Of a stretch of DNA of 64,000 nucleotides, positions 13,066 to 24,648 are shown in pieces. Position numbers and translations under genes: made by a program. Location: contig NC_084663.1 in NCBI RefSeq assembly GCF_028389875.1, positions 165,400,301-165,464,300 on the forward strand, read 5' to 3'. The notes under the pieces were generated by a model that saw only the letters and a program-made list of their open reading frames with translations, did no database searches and was not told where the DNA came from. The DNA is from Rhea pennata (taxonomy: Eukaryota > Chordata > Aves > Rheiformes > Rheidae). The first letter of the stretch is position 1, and the number at the start of each line of letters is the position of its first letter.

Positions 13066-14429
13066 TGAGAAACTCAGTTCACTTCTACTTCATAACAATG
13101 CACTTCTTTCCCTAAGTTTGTATTCTTAATGCACACACAAAATATCAGGAGGATCAGGCCCTCCAAATGCAGCTAAAGGCAATTTGTTTAAAGCAATTCC
13201 ACGTGAAGAGAGTATAAATGCGGCAAACCTGTAGCTTTTTAGTGATTAGTGCACTTTGATAGGAAGTGGGAAATCTAGCTTCAGATTCTTCCACTTGAGG
13301 GTGAGGAGGGATGTAGAAAAAAGAGGAAAGAAAATACACAGCTTCCCAAAGTTGAGAAGTACCCCATTCAGTGGTAGAGGTGGAACTGACAATACTTGCC
13401 TACTCACATGGAATGTATTACAGGGAGAAAAATAAAATACCTGGCTAAAGAGAAGGTGTGAAATGCTAAATTAGAAGTTAAATCACATGGACGGAAAGAG
13501 TTGTAAGTTCTAGTTTTATGTCTTAGGCTACTCCTGTATTTTACATTTAAGATTCTGTTACATAAAATATAGAAACAGACCTTGAAGAGGGGCTGAAACT
13601 TCAGATGCTAAACTCTAGACTGAAGAAAGGGATTTTCTTAGGTGTTTTTTTTATTGTCCAGTGATCCTGCATTGCTTTCTTTCTGCACAGTAGGACTGAA
13701 AGAGTATGCCTTGTACTCAGGCTCTTAGTGTGGGAAGTATGCATTACAGTATAAAAAACAGCAGAAATGCACAAAGGACAACAGTGTCCTGCTCTATTTT
13801 GTTACATATTTTAGCTCCAAATAACGGACCAGAGGACTTTTTCTTCAGTTCTGAGTGGATTTTGACTTCTCGTACACCTCACAAGATGACTTACGATTAT
13901 CCCATGGATGGTATTCTACTTCCTCTCTGAGCAACCTTTTTCTGTATTTGTCTGCTTTCATGGTAGATGTTGCCTTATATGTAATAGAAATGTCCCATGT
14001 TACAACTTGTGTCCATGGCCTCTTGTCTTATCACTAAGCCTCTGTTACCTCCAAGAAGATTCTAAGATCCATCTTTTCTCTACCTTTCCTTTGGAAGTAT
14101 GGGACACATTATGGCATGAAGGTAAAGAGAATTTCAGGATTACGCAAGAGTTCTGACAGAATGTTTAGGGGAGGAGTCAGAGGTGGTGAAAGGGAGAAAT
14201 CAAGGTATTTCAGAGAGGAATACGCATAGGGAAACTGAAGGATAAGGAGACAAAAAGGGCTCATTGCATGTGGGTAGGCTGCTGATCAGTACACTTTTTC
14301 AGCCATACGTGTGTCTGATCAGCACAGTCTGTACTGTCTTCTTAATAAACTCCTTTTTTATCTACTCCGGTAGACAAAGGACACTCTTTGGTGTATGCTT
14401 TTCTGTGTATGGAGGTCTAACTGCCACCA
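13066..14429. other. Intergenic DNA between the two plus-strand CR1 fragments
   Basis: No gene recognised. The end of the stretch (14340-14415) has CTTAATAAACTCC followed by TCTACTCCGGTAGAC, which could be a poly(A)-signal region of an old LTR, but no LTR boundaries are visible. Confidence 0.45.
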
Positions 14430-15906
14430 ACCGGAGTGGGACTGTGGTTCACAGAGAACTTGCCAAGAACTGGAGTGACTTGCTAGGACATTTTCCATCA
14501 TCTTTGAAAGGTTGTGGAGAACTGGAGAGGTGCCTGAGGACTGGAAGAAAGCCAGTGTCACTCCAGTCTTCAAAAAGGGCAAGAAGGAGGACCCAGGAAC
14601 TACAGGCCAGTCAGCCTCACCTCCATCCCTGGAAATGTGATGGAACAGCTCATTCTGGATACCATTTCCAAGCAATTAAAGGAAGAGAAGGTGATGAGGA
14701 GTAGTCAGCATGGATCCACCAAGGGGAAATCCTGCTTAACCAACCTGATAGCCTTCTGTGGTGGAATGACTGTCTGGGTAGATGAGGAGAGAGCAGTGGA
14801 CCTTGTGTACCTTGACTTCAGCAAGGCTTTTGACACTGTTTCCTATAACATCCTCCTAGACAAGCTCAGGAAGTGTGGGCTAAACAAGTGGACAGTGAGA
14901 TGGATTGAGAACTGGCTGAAAGGCAGAGCTCAGAGGGTCATCATCAGTGACACAGAGTTCGTTTGGAGGCCTGTGGCTAGTAGTGTTCCCCAGGGCTTGG
15001 AAAAGAGTCCTGTCTTGTTCAACTTCTTCATCAGTGACCTGGACGAAGAGACAGAGTGCCTCCTCAGCAAGTCTGCTGATGATACCAAGCTGGGAGGAGT
15101 GGCTGATACATCAGAGGGCTGTGCTGCCATTCAGAGAGACCTGGACAGGCTGGAGAGCTGGGCAGAGAGGAACCTCCTGAGGTTCAACAAGGGCAAGTGC
15201 AGAGTCCTGCCCCTAGGGAGAAATAACCCTAGGCACCAGGACAAGCTGGGGGCTGACCTTCTGGAGAGCAGTTCTGCAGAGAAGGACCTGGGCGTGCTGG
15301 TGGACAGCAAGTTGACTATGAGCCAGCAATGTGCCTTTGTGGCCAGGAAGGCCACTGATATCCTGAGATGCATTAGGAAGAGTGTTGCCAGCAAGTTGAG
15401 GGATGTGATCCTGCCACTCTGTGCCCAGTTCTGGGCTCCCTCGTACAAGAGAGACATGGAGCTACTGGAGAGAGTCCAGCGTAGGGCTACGAAGATGATC
15501 AGAGGGCTGGAGCACCTGCCCTATGAGGAAAGGCTGTGGGAGCTGGGCCTGTTTAGCCTGGGGAAGAGAAGACTGAGGGGGGATCTTATCAAGTACCTGA
15601 AGGGGGGATGTCAAGGGGATGGGGCTAAACTCTTCTCCATGCAAAAGGACAAGAGGCAACAGGCATATACTAAAACAGAGGAAGTTCCACCTGAACATAA
15701 GGAAAATCTTCCTCACAGTGAGAGTGACGGAGCACTGGCACGGGTTGCCCAGAGAGGTTGTGGATTCGTCTCCTCTGGAGATATTCAAAGCCCATCTGGA
15801 TGCGATCCTGTGGAACATGCTGTAGGTGACCCTGCTTGAGCAGGGAGGTTGAACTAGATGATCTCCAGAGGTCCCTTCCAGCCTTACCTATTCTGTGATT
15901 CTGTGA
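14430..15906 (+). mobile_element. CR1 LINE fragment, 5'-truncated, with intact 3' end
   Basis: A 5'-truncated non-LTR retrotransposon covering most of the reverse transcriptase domain, the ORF2 C-terminus and the short 3' UTR. Readable CR1 landmarks in order: [18 protein letters not shown] (one base off the main frame, ~14540-14595), [44 protein letters not shown], the C-terminal [11 protein letters not shown] and [15 protein letters not shown], and a 3' UTR ending GATCTCCAGAGGTCCCTTCCAGCC. The element closes with two units of ATTCTGTG (15890-15906), the 8-bp tail typical of CR1. The exact 5' boundary is unclear because CR1 is usually truncated without a clean target duplication. It is the best preserved of the three CR1 copies here. 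Confidence 0.93.
14637..15839 (+). pseudogene. CR1 reverse transcriptase remnant (ORF2 C-terminal part, dead)
   Basis: A 400-codon open frame inside the CR1 copy. Motif A (YLDFSKAFD, residues 58-66) keeps its aspartates. The region that normally reads G-VPQG-SVLGP is altered to [10 protein letters not shown]. The catalytic FADD box has become SADD (residues 146-149; codon 15072), with both aspartates still present. Relative to CR1 proteins there is a one-base shift just upstream (~14600), an in-frame loss of about 12 residues where [11 protein letters not shown] stands, a short loss at DLIKYLKGG, and a frameshift near 15620-15680: the true C-terminus ([19 protein letters not shown]) continues in another frame (15619-15825). 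The absent N-terminus and these lesions show it cannot encode an active enzyme. Confidence 0.9.
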
Positions 15907-18900
15907 CGTGAATCAGTCTATGTCATCTTAATCAAGACAAGACCTCCATAACCAATTCTGTTTTAAGCAACTCATTTTGAAAAAAAATATTAAACAAAGG
16001 TCCACTTAGGTATACAACCAAAGATAGCAATGGAAAAGAATAATATAAAATAAAACAATTATTTTTTTTTCTGAGATTTTGGAGGAGGACATGTAAGATC
16101 TGAAAAGCAAATGATTTGAGCTTATATTTTCAATTGTTTCACTAGCTCTTGATCTCAGTGCTGTAAATCCTGATTTATGCAGATTATTGGAGACAATGTC
16201 AAGGACCTGTTATTTGTTAAGGGAGATGAACTGACCTTGTATACACATCAAATAATAAAAGAGCTTTCATTCTGAAAGGGATCATAGTGATAAAAACTAA
16301 TTAAACTACGCAGAGAAATAGTTAAATTCTTAAATAAATGAACAAATAAACCCTTGCAGCTAAAAGCATTAAAAGAACTGGTAGAGGTGTTTGAAGAGTA
16401 TCTGAAACAATGCAGATTAAATTCATTAAACATTGAAACAGTGAGGAATTTCCATAAAATAAGAAAAAAGCTTGTATCATGATGATATTTTAAAGAGATG
16501 TTTGTGAGAACCCAGTAAATTATGATCTTGTTAATTCACATTGATTATAAAGACTATAAATATAGTCTGAATAGTTTATATAACATGTTTTAATGCATGA
16601 TAAGGAAAAGCATGTGAACATATTGATTACGTTTCTGTTAGAAACAGTACATATAAAACTATTGCTTTTACTAGAAAATAAAAGTATCTTTTTTTATGAA
16701 CCAGAAGTATTAGGGTTGGATTTTTTTATTTTATTTTTTAAGTTCTTTATGTTCTCGGTAGGTAGTGACTGAAGAAAGATGTCATTAAAGTTTGGAAGAT
16801 ATGCAGACATATTTAAATAAAAGGATGTAACATCGCAAGTTAAAAAATTCTTTTTGAAGTTCTATATATTTTAACATTCTTAAAGATCCGCAAATACCCT
16901 GCTTATTTAGTGGAGTGTAGTGGGCCTGGATTCATCCTCCCTACATGTAGGAATCTAATTAAGGGCACTAAATTAGATGAAATCTATCCAGACCAGAAGT
17001 TCAGTTTTCATCTTCTAAAAGTCGCATATCAAGTTCAGTTATGGAGAGAGCTGGTACAGGAAGTTTATGAATCAGTTCAAACTCTTTATCTAACAGGAGG
17101 TTCTTTTTATTGTTTTATTTTGCTTTGTTTTCCTAATTTGAACTGGCTGCATCCACTCAGCTTTCTCTCCCAAATTTCCATCACATAGCATCTGCACCCC
17201 AGTGAGCTAATTCTCCAAAGATATGGAAGCTAGTCTCTAATGTCTGTTTTCATGGAAAATCCATATTCTCATGTGCTGAAATTTAGAACATCCAGACTAA
17301 AAAGAATTTTGTTTAAAGGATTTATCTAATGTTCCTAGCAGTTATCCAGCTCTCCATTATTTGTGAGCAATCCTGGAGAGATCACTTATTCAACCAATAT
17401 TTGTAAAATTATGCAAATGTTTTAGAAGAGATTGCCAAAGACTCAAAAGAAAATCCAGAACACAATTCCACTCAAATTTAATTCAAGTTAATTCTGATGT
17501 CTGATTCAAGTTAATGAGGCTGATATTCTATTTGAAAATTCACTGTTAAAATATATATAATTGCATCCTTATTTTTCTTTGGACTGTAGTGTAGTAATAT
17601 TTGTTCATACTAAAATATGATGACAGCTACTTTTAAAATGCCAAAAGTAAATTAAAACATAGATATCTATAATACTAAATTATTTGGAGAGTGTATCTGA
17701 AAACAGAAGTGCAGTAAAGAGCAGCTTGGCAGAACAAAGACTACAATTTTAGATGCCAGAACTCCTTTTCTTTTTGCAGTTTTGGTTTTACTTGCAAATT
17801 TCTCTACTCTCCTTATATAACTCTAGTAATAATAATACTTATTATCTATGCAGATACCACAGCAATTCATGCACCATAATCAGCCTTCACATATATTTTA
17901 CTGTGTTTAGCTTCAATTCAACTAAATTATAGAACTGAAAGAATAAAAGAAGTACCATTTTAGTCTTTCAGATAAAGCAAGGATCTATAATATATTCTTA
18001 AGAACTTTTTTTACTACTTAGCATTGTGATAGATTTAATAAATCTTTATTAAGATAAAAATTGTTAACCTTCTTTGAGAGACTAATCACTGTATCACAAT
18101 GAAGTTTTCAATCTGAGTTCTCCTGAAACTATTTTAATCTTTGGTTATGCCTTACATAGACTGACCACACAGCTCACAAATCAAATGCAGCTTCTGTGTT
18201 GAAGTTCTGTCATCTACCTGGCAGAAGGATTGAAATGACCAGAGCCAATGAAGAAATGAAGAGAGTTGTGAAAAGAGCTAAAATGACAGATAGATTGCAC
18301 CTTTTATTTGCCTATAACTGTCTACTAAGCATGAAAGAATTTAGATAACTATTCAGATTGAGGTTCCTATTTTGTGCCTATCTAAATTCCCAGAATCTGC
18401 ATCTAAAGAAAAAAAAAAAAAAGACACTGTTGAATCTAACATTTTATATAGCTCTGAGATCCATTTACATGCCTGTTCTGTAATAGAGCGGTCACATCCA
18501 GGGATTTGATTGTATCTCCAACTTATGAAATGCTCCCATAAGGTTTCCTCTCCTTGACTGACTAAGGATTGTAATTGTCTTGTGGCTCTTGATCACATAA
18601 AAATGTGATAGGTATTATGTTTTCGAATGATGGCTATTCCTGGCTTTTTCACTTCAGCTGTGATGCCATCATTTTAGTTAACTCATCCTTTAAATTCTTG
18701 GTTTTGCACCTGATTTTGAGTGAAATTCATTTGCATAAACTTAGAATTTAGCAATGCCATTGAATATATCATTTGCTTTCCTGTGGGTAGTTCAGAAGGG
18801 CAGGAATCCCATGGTATATCTGCCACTCAAATATGTCTGCTCATAGGTACCCAAGAGCATCTCAAATGGCACTAAAGGCGTAAGTTTATGTAACTGAATC

Positions 18901-18966
18901 TATCCACTAAAGCCTACTCTCTAGAGGTCTCAACCAAAATTAATCAGTTAGATTTCCTTCTCTCTC

Positions 18967-18997
<31 letters not shown>

Positions 18998-21994
18998 GGG
19001 GGGGGGTTTAGTTAGTGGAAGGAAGAGGCTGCTTTGACATGTGATTCATTTCATCTTATGATAATAGATACATAAAGTCAACCAAACTGCAAAAGACTTA
19101 TTTCCCTCCATGGGCTATAAAAGAATCTGAATAACTACATCATGTTATCCTTCTGGAGATCTTAAATTGTAGAGAAGAATCTCACACCAGCTGGTTTACT
19201 GGAGCTAGCTTTTAGGCTTTCAAATTCTTGCATTGTCTTCCAAAAGTATTTCTGTGTATCCTTACTATTGTAACAAATATTAATGCCTAAACAATTATAT
19301 GGATCCCCATTTTAAAATCTAGGTTAAAATGTGAAGTTAAATTGTTAATTTCATATTTAGAGTGATAATACTATAGCTGATCTGATTTTTTCTAATTGTG
19401 AAGATAGATTCTGCAGCTTTTGGAAGTAAACGGACAGGACTTTACATGGTCTGTCAGCACTCTAGACACTTAACACATGCTGGTCGTCAAGTCCAACCAT
19501 CTAGTAAGTCCACATTAGATGCATGAACTAGACATACTGATATCCATGCACTGTTTCTAGCTGAGACTCCTCATTTAGGTGACTAAAATTAGGTGGAAGG
19601 AATCCCACAATTATTTATTTCAAACTTCAATTAAGAAATTAATCTTGTTCTATAATTAAGTGAAATAAAACCTTGAAAATGAAATGCGTGCTATAATTAG
19701 GACAAAAGCGCTTATGTTTTATTCTTTACCGCAGTCATCAGTATCACCACAATCACCCCAATTTTTGAAATCAATTACCCGTCTCTCATCTCTGCTAAAC
19801 TATGTACATCAGACACACTACCAAATCTACAAATATGTAAACCTCACTTCAGATATATAATTTTCTTTTCCTGTGTATCAAAACTGTGTTGCATGTTGCA
19901 CCATGCTTTCTTGGTATTCCTTTAACATTAGAAATGTGAAATGTTCAAGATGATGGATTAGAAATACAAATTAGCTACTACTCACAGTATTTTGCTATAG
20001 CTTCATGGATGCCCACAGTCTCAGTCCTTAGAATTATTTTTCTCTTTTTAGGTTAAAATTGGAAATTATTATGCTTTTAAAATAGTTTGTCTTTAAATAT
20101 CATTAACCTAATAACATACAAAGAAACAGCAGTGGTCCCAACATAAGTCCCTGTAGTACATTGCCAAAAACTCTCTCATGGCTCAGAAAGATTGGATTAG
20201 ATTTAGCCTTTGCAACATAGTAATTTATTTTGATTACATACATATACTATCTACTTGTAAAGGAAGGTCTTCTTTTTTTTCTACTGTCATTAATTCTGTT
20301 TGAACCTTACAAATTTTTATAACAAAATAATGATTATTGTTCTTAAGATACTTAACATCTTTGATATTAGGCAAAACATAACTAATAAACTCTCTTTGTA
20401 TACAAAGAAGGTGTAGCTTCACATTTATAAAAAGAACTTTTTCCACTGTTATAATTTTCCTATTCTTTACTTCCTGTACAGAAAAATCAAGTGCATTTTT
20501 CTCATTAAATGAAAATTATTTGACATTCTGGTTGTAATTTCATACAAATTCATTAAAAAGATCAATTATTTGGATGAAATATACCCATGGACAATGCTTT
20601 AAATGGCATCCTTTTTCAAGTGAGTAAATAAATGAATTAAGAAATACTATATAAAGTTTTTTTTTTCTTTATTTTGATTTTAAGGATGTAGCTCTTTCCA
20701 GAAATGCTATCTAACTTTGATCGACCTGTCTTGTTTGTTGAAAAACTGTATTCTGAAAGTAATTTAAAAATTATGCTATACTAATTCTATGGTCATTTTA
20801 GTCCCTAAAAAGACAGTCTTTTGTATTTTACAGGACTATTGTATAACAGATCTTTCTATAGCATTGTAACAGAGAAATTCTTTGATTAATTTTCTTCTGT
20901 GAAAAATACTTTTTTAACCTGCCAGCAAAAATATCAGTTGGTACCTTTACAAAAATCTCTTTCAAGGCATCGTTTTTCATAACACAGAAGTTGTTAACTG
21001 CGTTATTCACTTCTACAGCCTGTACTGAACACTTAAATGTAATAAACAATTACCTCTTCTTTATACAAGTGGTGGAAAGTGTTTTTGAGTGGTAGTTGAG
21101 GTCATACAGCTTTAAATCGAGTAGTTAGCAACTGCATTGAATGATTCACATTTAACTGCTCTGCAAAATCACTTTCAGTAATATTTAATACACAGGAAAA
21201 CATAGAAATAATTATTCAGAAAGATTAAATGCTTTTTCTGTGTTAAACAAACCCAATTGCTTCAATATTTGAATAGTATTAATTTAAAACATTAAAAGAA
21301 ACCTCACTGTCCACCATTTGGGTAATTCATCTAGAAAATCTATCAAAATCAGAAAGTTTAAATACGCCAGTGTGTCCTGACTGCTGTGGGCTGTTTTGCT
21401 GGTGTAGATATTAAAGTGCTAACTAGATTTCTCTGAGTTGTGAGTTAGACCTGAGCTCTAAAATAAGGTTAAAAGCTGGTGATATCCTTTTAACTTTTTA
21501 AAATATAACTAAGTAACATTTCCAATCAAAATCCTGTTTTGGTGTGTGGAATGTAATTGTTTTAATAGAAGTGAAAGGAAAAATGCTGCATCAAAATACA
21601 AATCTAGGCAAGAATGTCAAACAGGTACTTTTGCTGGTATGTTTGTTGATTTTAACATTAAAAGACATGGTAATTATACTAGTATTAAGCAAAGCACACC
21701 TTATAACAAGCTCATAACAGAGCTTATAAGGAATAGAAGCTATTGCAAACCACCTATGTTTTTTTTTTCATAAAACAATCTCTTTCATAAAAATAGGTTA
21801 GATTTATTTGTGTTCCTAATTAAATGAGATGAATCCTAGTTCTGTAATGTATGTATTTTTAATAACTATAATTTTGTTGTATACAACCCCCCTTTTTTCT
21901 CTTAAGTGATTCTTTTACCCTCTTAGTATTTTTCCTTTTAAGGCATTTATAGACAAGATTTGTATCTTATATTATTTTTCATTGATCTAAACAG
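15907..21994. other. Intergenic AT-rich DNA
   Basis: No gene recognised. It contains the compound TC/T/G tract and scattered short inverted repeats such as AGACTATAAATATAGTCT near 16,551. Confidence 0.6.
18960..19006 (+). repeat. (TC)n-T20-G10 compound tract
   Basis: TC dinucleotides to 18976, T at 18977-18996, then ten G at 18997-19006. The pure pyrimidine-to-G junction is unusual. Confidence 0.9.
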
Positions 21995-22463
21995 TCCAGG
22001 GCGCCTGTGGCCACGCAAGGTAGGTGAAGCCCAGGGTGCTGGGCAGGGACAGGGAGGGCTGGGGATGTCCTCAGGGCAGTGGCACTTCCATCAGCCGCCT
22101 GGGCTCCCATTAACGGAGCCCTGGATGCTGTCAGGGCGCACTGCTGCTGGGGCACGCTGCCGGTTCTCCTTCAACTTCCTGGCCCCCAGCAGGGCTTGTT
22201 CCCCGGAGCTGCTCCCGAGCCCGTCAGTGTCCAGCCTGTATTGCTGCCAGGGGTCTTCCTTTCCCAGGGGCAGGATTTGCATTTGTCCTTGTTAAATTTC
22301 ACGAGGTTCCTGCTGGCCCGCTCCTCCAGCCTGCCTAGGTCCCTCTGAATGGCAGCACTGCCCTTCCGCATATTGAGTGGTCCCCCTGCACCTAGTTTAG
22401 TGTCATCTGCAAACCTGGAGAGGGTCTTCTCTGTCTCCTCGTCCAAGCCCTTGATAAAGGGCC
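21995..22463 (-). mobile_element. Minus-strand CR1 LINE fragment (internal ORF2 piece)
   Basis: A GC-rich patch in AT-rich DNA. On the minus strand, 22446-22280 encodes LDEETEKTLSRFADDTKLG followed by AIQRDLGRLEERASRNLVKFNKDKCK, matching the CR1 RT palm and following segment. The frame then shifts near 22275, and an overlapping minus frame (22282-22091) continues with QILPLGKEDPWQQYRLDTDGLGSSS. The piece stops before the C-terminal CR1 domain and has no 3' tail, so it is an internal fragment. It keeps FADD intact and differs in wording from the other two copies, so it represents a separate insertion. Confidence 0.88.
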
Positions 22464-22475
22464 TGTTTAGATGTC

Positions 22476-22520
22476 TGTCTGTCTCTATTGACTACTGACA
22501 GACCAAAAACGAGACAGACA
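22476..22520. repeat. 10-bp inverted repeat beside the minus-strand CR1
   Basis: TGTCTGTCTC (22476-22485) and GAGACAGACA (22511-22520) are exact complements around a 25-base loop, 13 bases after the CR1 fragment boundary. Confidence 0.8.
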
Positions 22521-24088
22521 ACTAACTTTCTAATGACTGAAGTTACAAGAATTAAGTAACAACCCGAAAGGATTCTCTGAATTTTACATTAGCATCACAG
22601 TAGTAATATCCTATTTAGAAATATTTTTGACTAATAGCCTGAAAAAACCAACCCCCAAACCATCAGATGGTAAAGGCCTCCCCTTATATGCTTTTACAGC
22701 TCCTGTCAAAATGCCCCACTCTGCTTTTCTGTACATAGTCTGCAAGGGAAAATGTGACAGGAGTGCAGCAGGTGTTCAAAGGCACAAAAAGACTGATGAC
22801 ATTTTGGAGAAGCCAGCACAGGCAAAGCATGAACTGCTGCTGTCACAGGTACATTTAAGGAAAATGGTGAAAATTTTTAAAATGTTCCTCAGTAGTAATG
22901 ACAAATCGGAGCTGAAAGAATGTTGTTAACATTGTCTGAGAATTTAGCACCGCGGAATGAAAGTTATGCATCTGTTACAGGAAAACTTAAAGCTTTCTAT
23001 ATTGCTGAGAACTTTAACCATTATGTTCTGTAAGTTAATTTTAAGCATTCTACATTGATCAGGAGAAATCAGTCAGAAGCAAAGATTTGAAAAAATATTT
23101 TTGTTTTATTTACAGAGAAAAGATTAGTCAAGATATGGTATGACTGGATCATAATTCTACTGATGGCACAGTTAAAGGGGATGCTTTTAGATCAGTTTAC
23201 AAAATAAGAACTTCTACATTTAACAGATACAGTCTGTTTCTTTGCTATTCAGATTCACTACAGCTCATATGCCTAAAATGAAATTAAATTGAGTGCAGTC
23301 TATTACAAAGTCAGGAATATTTAACATGACTTTGCTTGAGTTGTCTGGAAAACGCCATACTCTACATCTTCTCTAGCTATTATGTTTTGCCTAATGGAAA
23401 AATAACATAGTGCTTTGCTTTGCTTTAGGATTTTGTTTTAATCTTGACTTCATAACTGGGGTTTTGTTAGTTTTTCGTTATTGTTTGTGAATTGAAGATT
23501 TATCAGATACTCTAGTAGTCATTGCTAACATGTTACCCTTATACTGCAGATATACTGTGCCATCAAAGATACTCTTGATTCTAGAACAGGAAGTGACTGA
23601 AATCTGCTAATTAATTAGAAGACCAGTGGCCTGACTGATGCTGATGGGCAATAACATTTTAAGGATAGCTTATGCAATCGAAAAAGGGGAAAAAATAAAC
23701 AACCAAGAACTATCATATAATGTAGTTGGTACTTCTGGAAGTATGAGATACTTTTTAATCACTTATGTTGGGGATCTTATATGGAATAGACAAAACACAA
23801 CACCAATACATTGATGCAGTTTTGTGCTTTATGTGAAAGTAACATGACATGAAAAAATAGCCATTTTTATGTTATAGTCATTGTGAAGTTAAAAGAAAAT
23901 GTTATTTCTATCAGTTCTGTGTTACATATTGCCTCTTATAAATGCTAATTGACTGCCTTGGAGCATGTAAATGGCATACAAATTGAGAGCAGTTGAGAGA
24001 ATAAAAACTCTGTCATTTATAATAAAAATGGTTGAGGGGACTGCAAGTTATACAGCAGTGTGTTCTCAAAGTATTAAAAGGTCAGTCT

Positions 24089-24178
24089 CTGATTCAGCAA
24101 AGCATATAGGGATATTTTTAAGCATGTATTTGATTTTTTAGCTGAGTCAAGGTCATACAGAATAGGATTAAGGCCTTA
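24089..24178. repeat. Eroded palindromic interspersed repeat (copy 1)
   Basis: Starts CTGATTCAGCAAAGCATATAG, contains TTTTTAAGCATGTATTTGA and ends GGATTAAGGCC. It resembles the 'GATTCAGCAAAGCACTTAAGCATGTG' type of imperfect hairpin repeats dispersed in sauropsid genomes. Recognition is from memory and the copy is heavily mutated. Confidence 0.35.
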
Positions 24179-24617
24179 GCTGGGTATATGACTAATAAAG
24201 TTATACTGGACTGTAGTCTTTCTTGCTTAAAACGAAGTGGTGGGTACTGCACAAACTTGAGGGTGTGAAGTGTAAATGATTTTCCAAGTAAGATCAAGAA
24301 ACATTTACATTTTAGTAGTGTGATAACATTAGTATTAACATTATTAGTAGTATTGTAAGTTGTGTTTTAGCAAAACCAAAATGCTGCAGCCATTACTGGG
24401 ACTCTACTAGGCTCTATCCTTGCTGAAAGGAACTTTTACTTTGCGTTGAGCATGGCGATGACGAACAAATCAATGAGAATGGCTTCTCCTCTAGGAATAC
24501 TGAGCATATTCTGCTGTTAACCTAAGCATGCAGGAAGGCTATGCGTTGTCATTGGCTCATTCTAAAAGTGAATCTACAGGTAATGAAGATTATTTCAAGG
24601 TGACTCTGAGATTAGAC

Positions 24618-24648
24618 TTTTTTTCTTTTTTTTTTTTTTTTTTTTTTT
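24618..24648 (+). repeat. T-rich tract
   Basis: T8-C-T22, then GATGATTAATCATT, itself containing a short palindrome. Confidence 0.85.
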
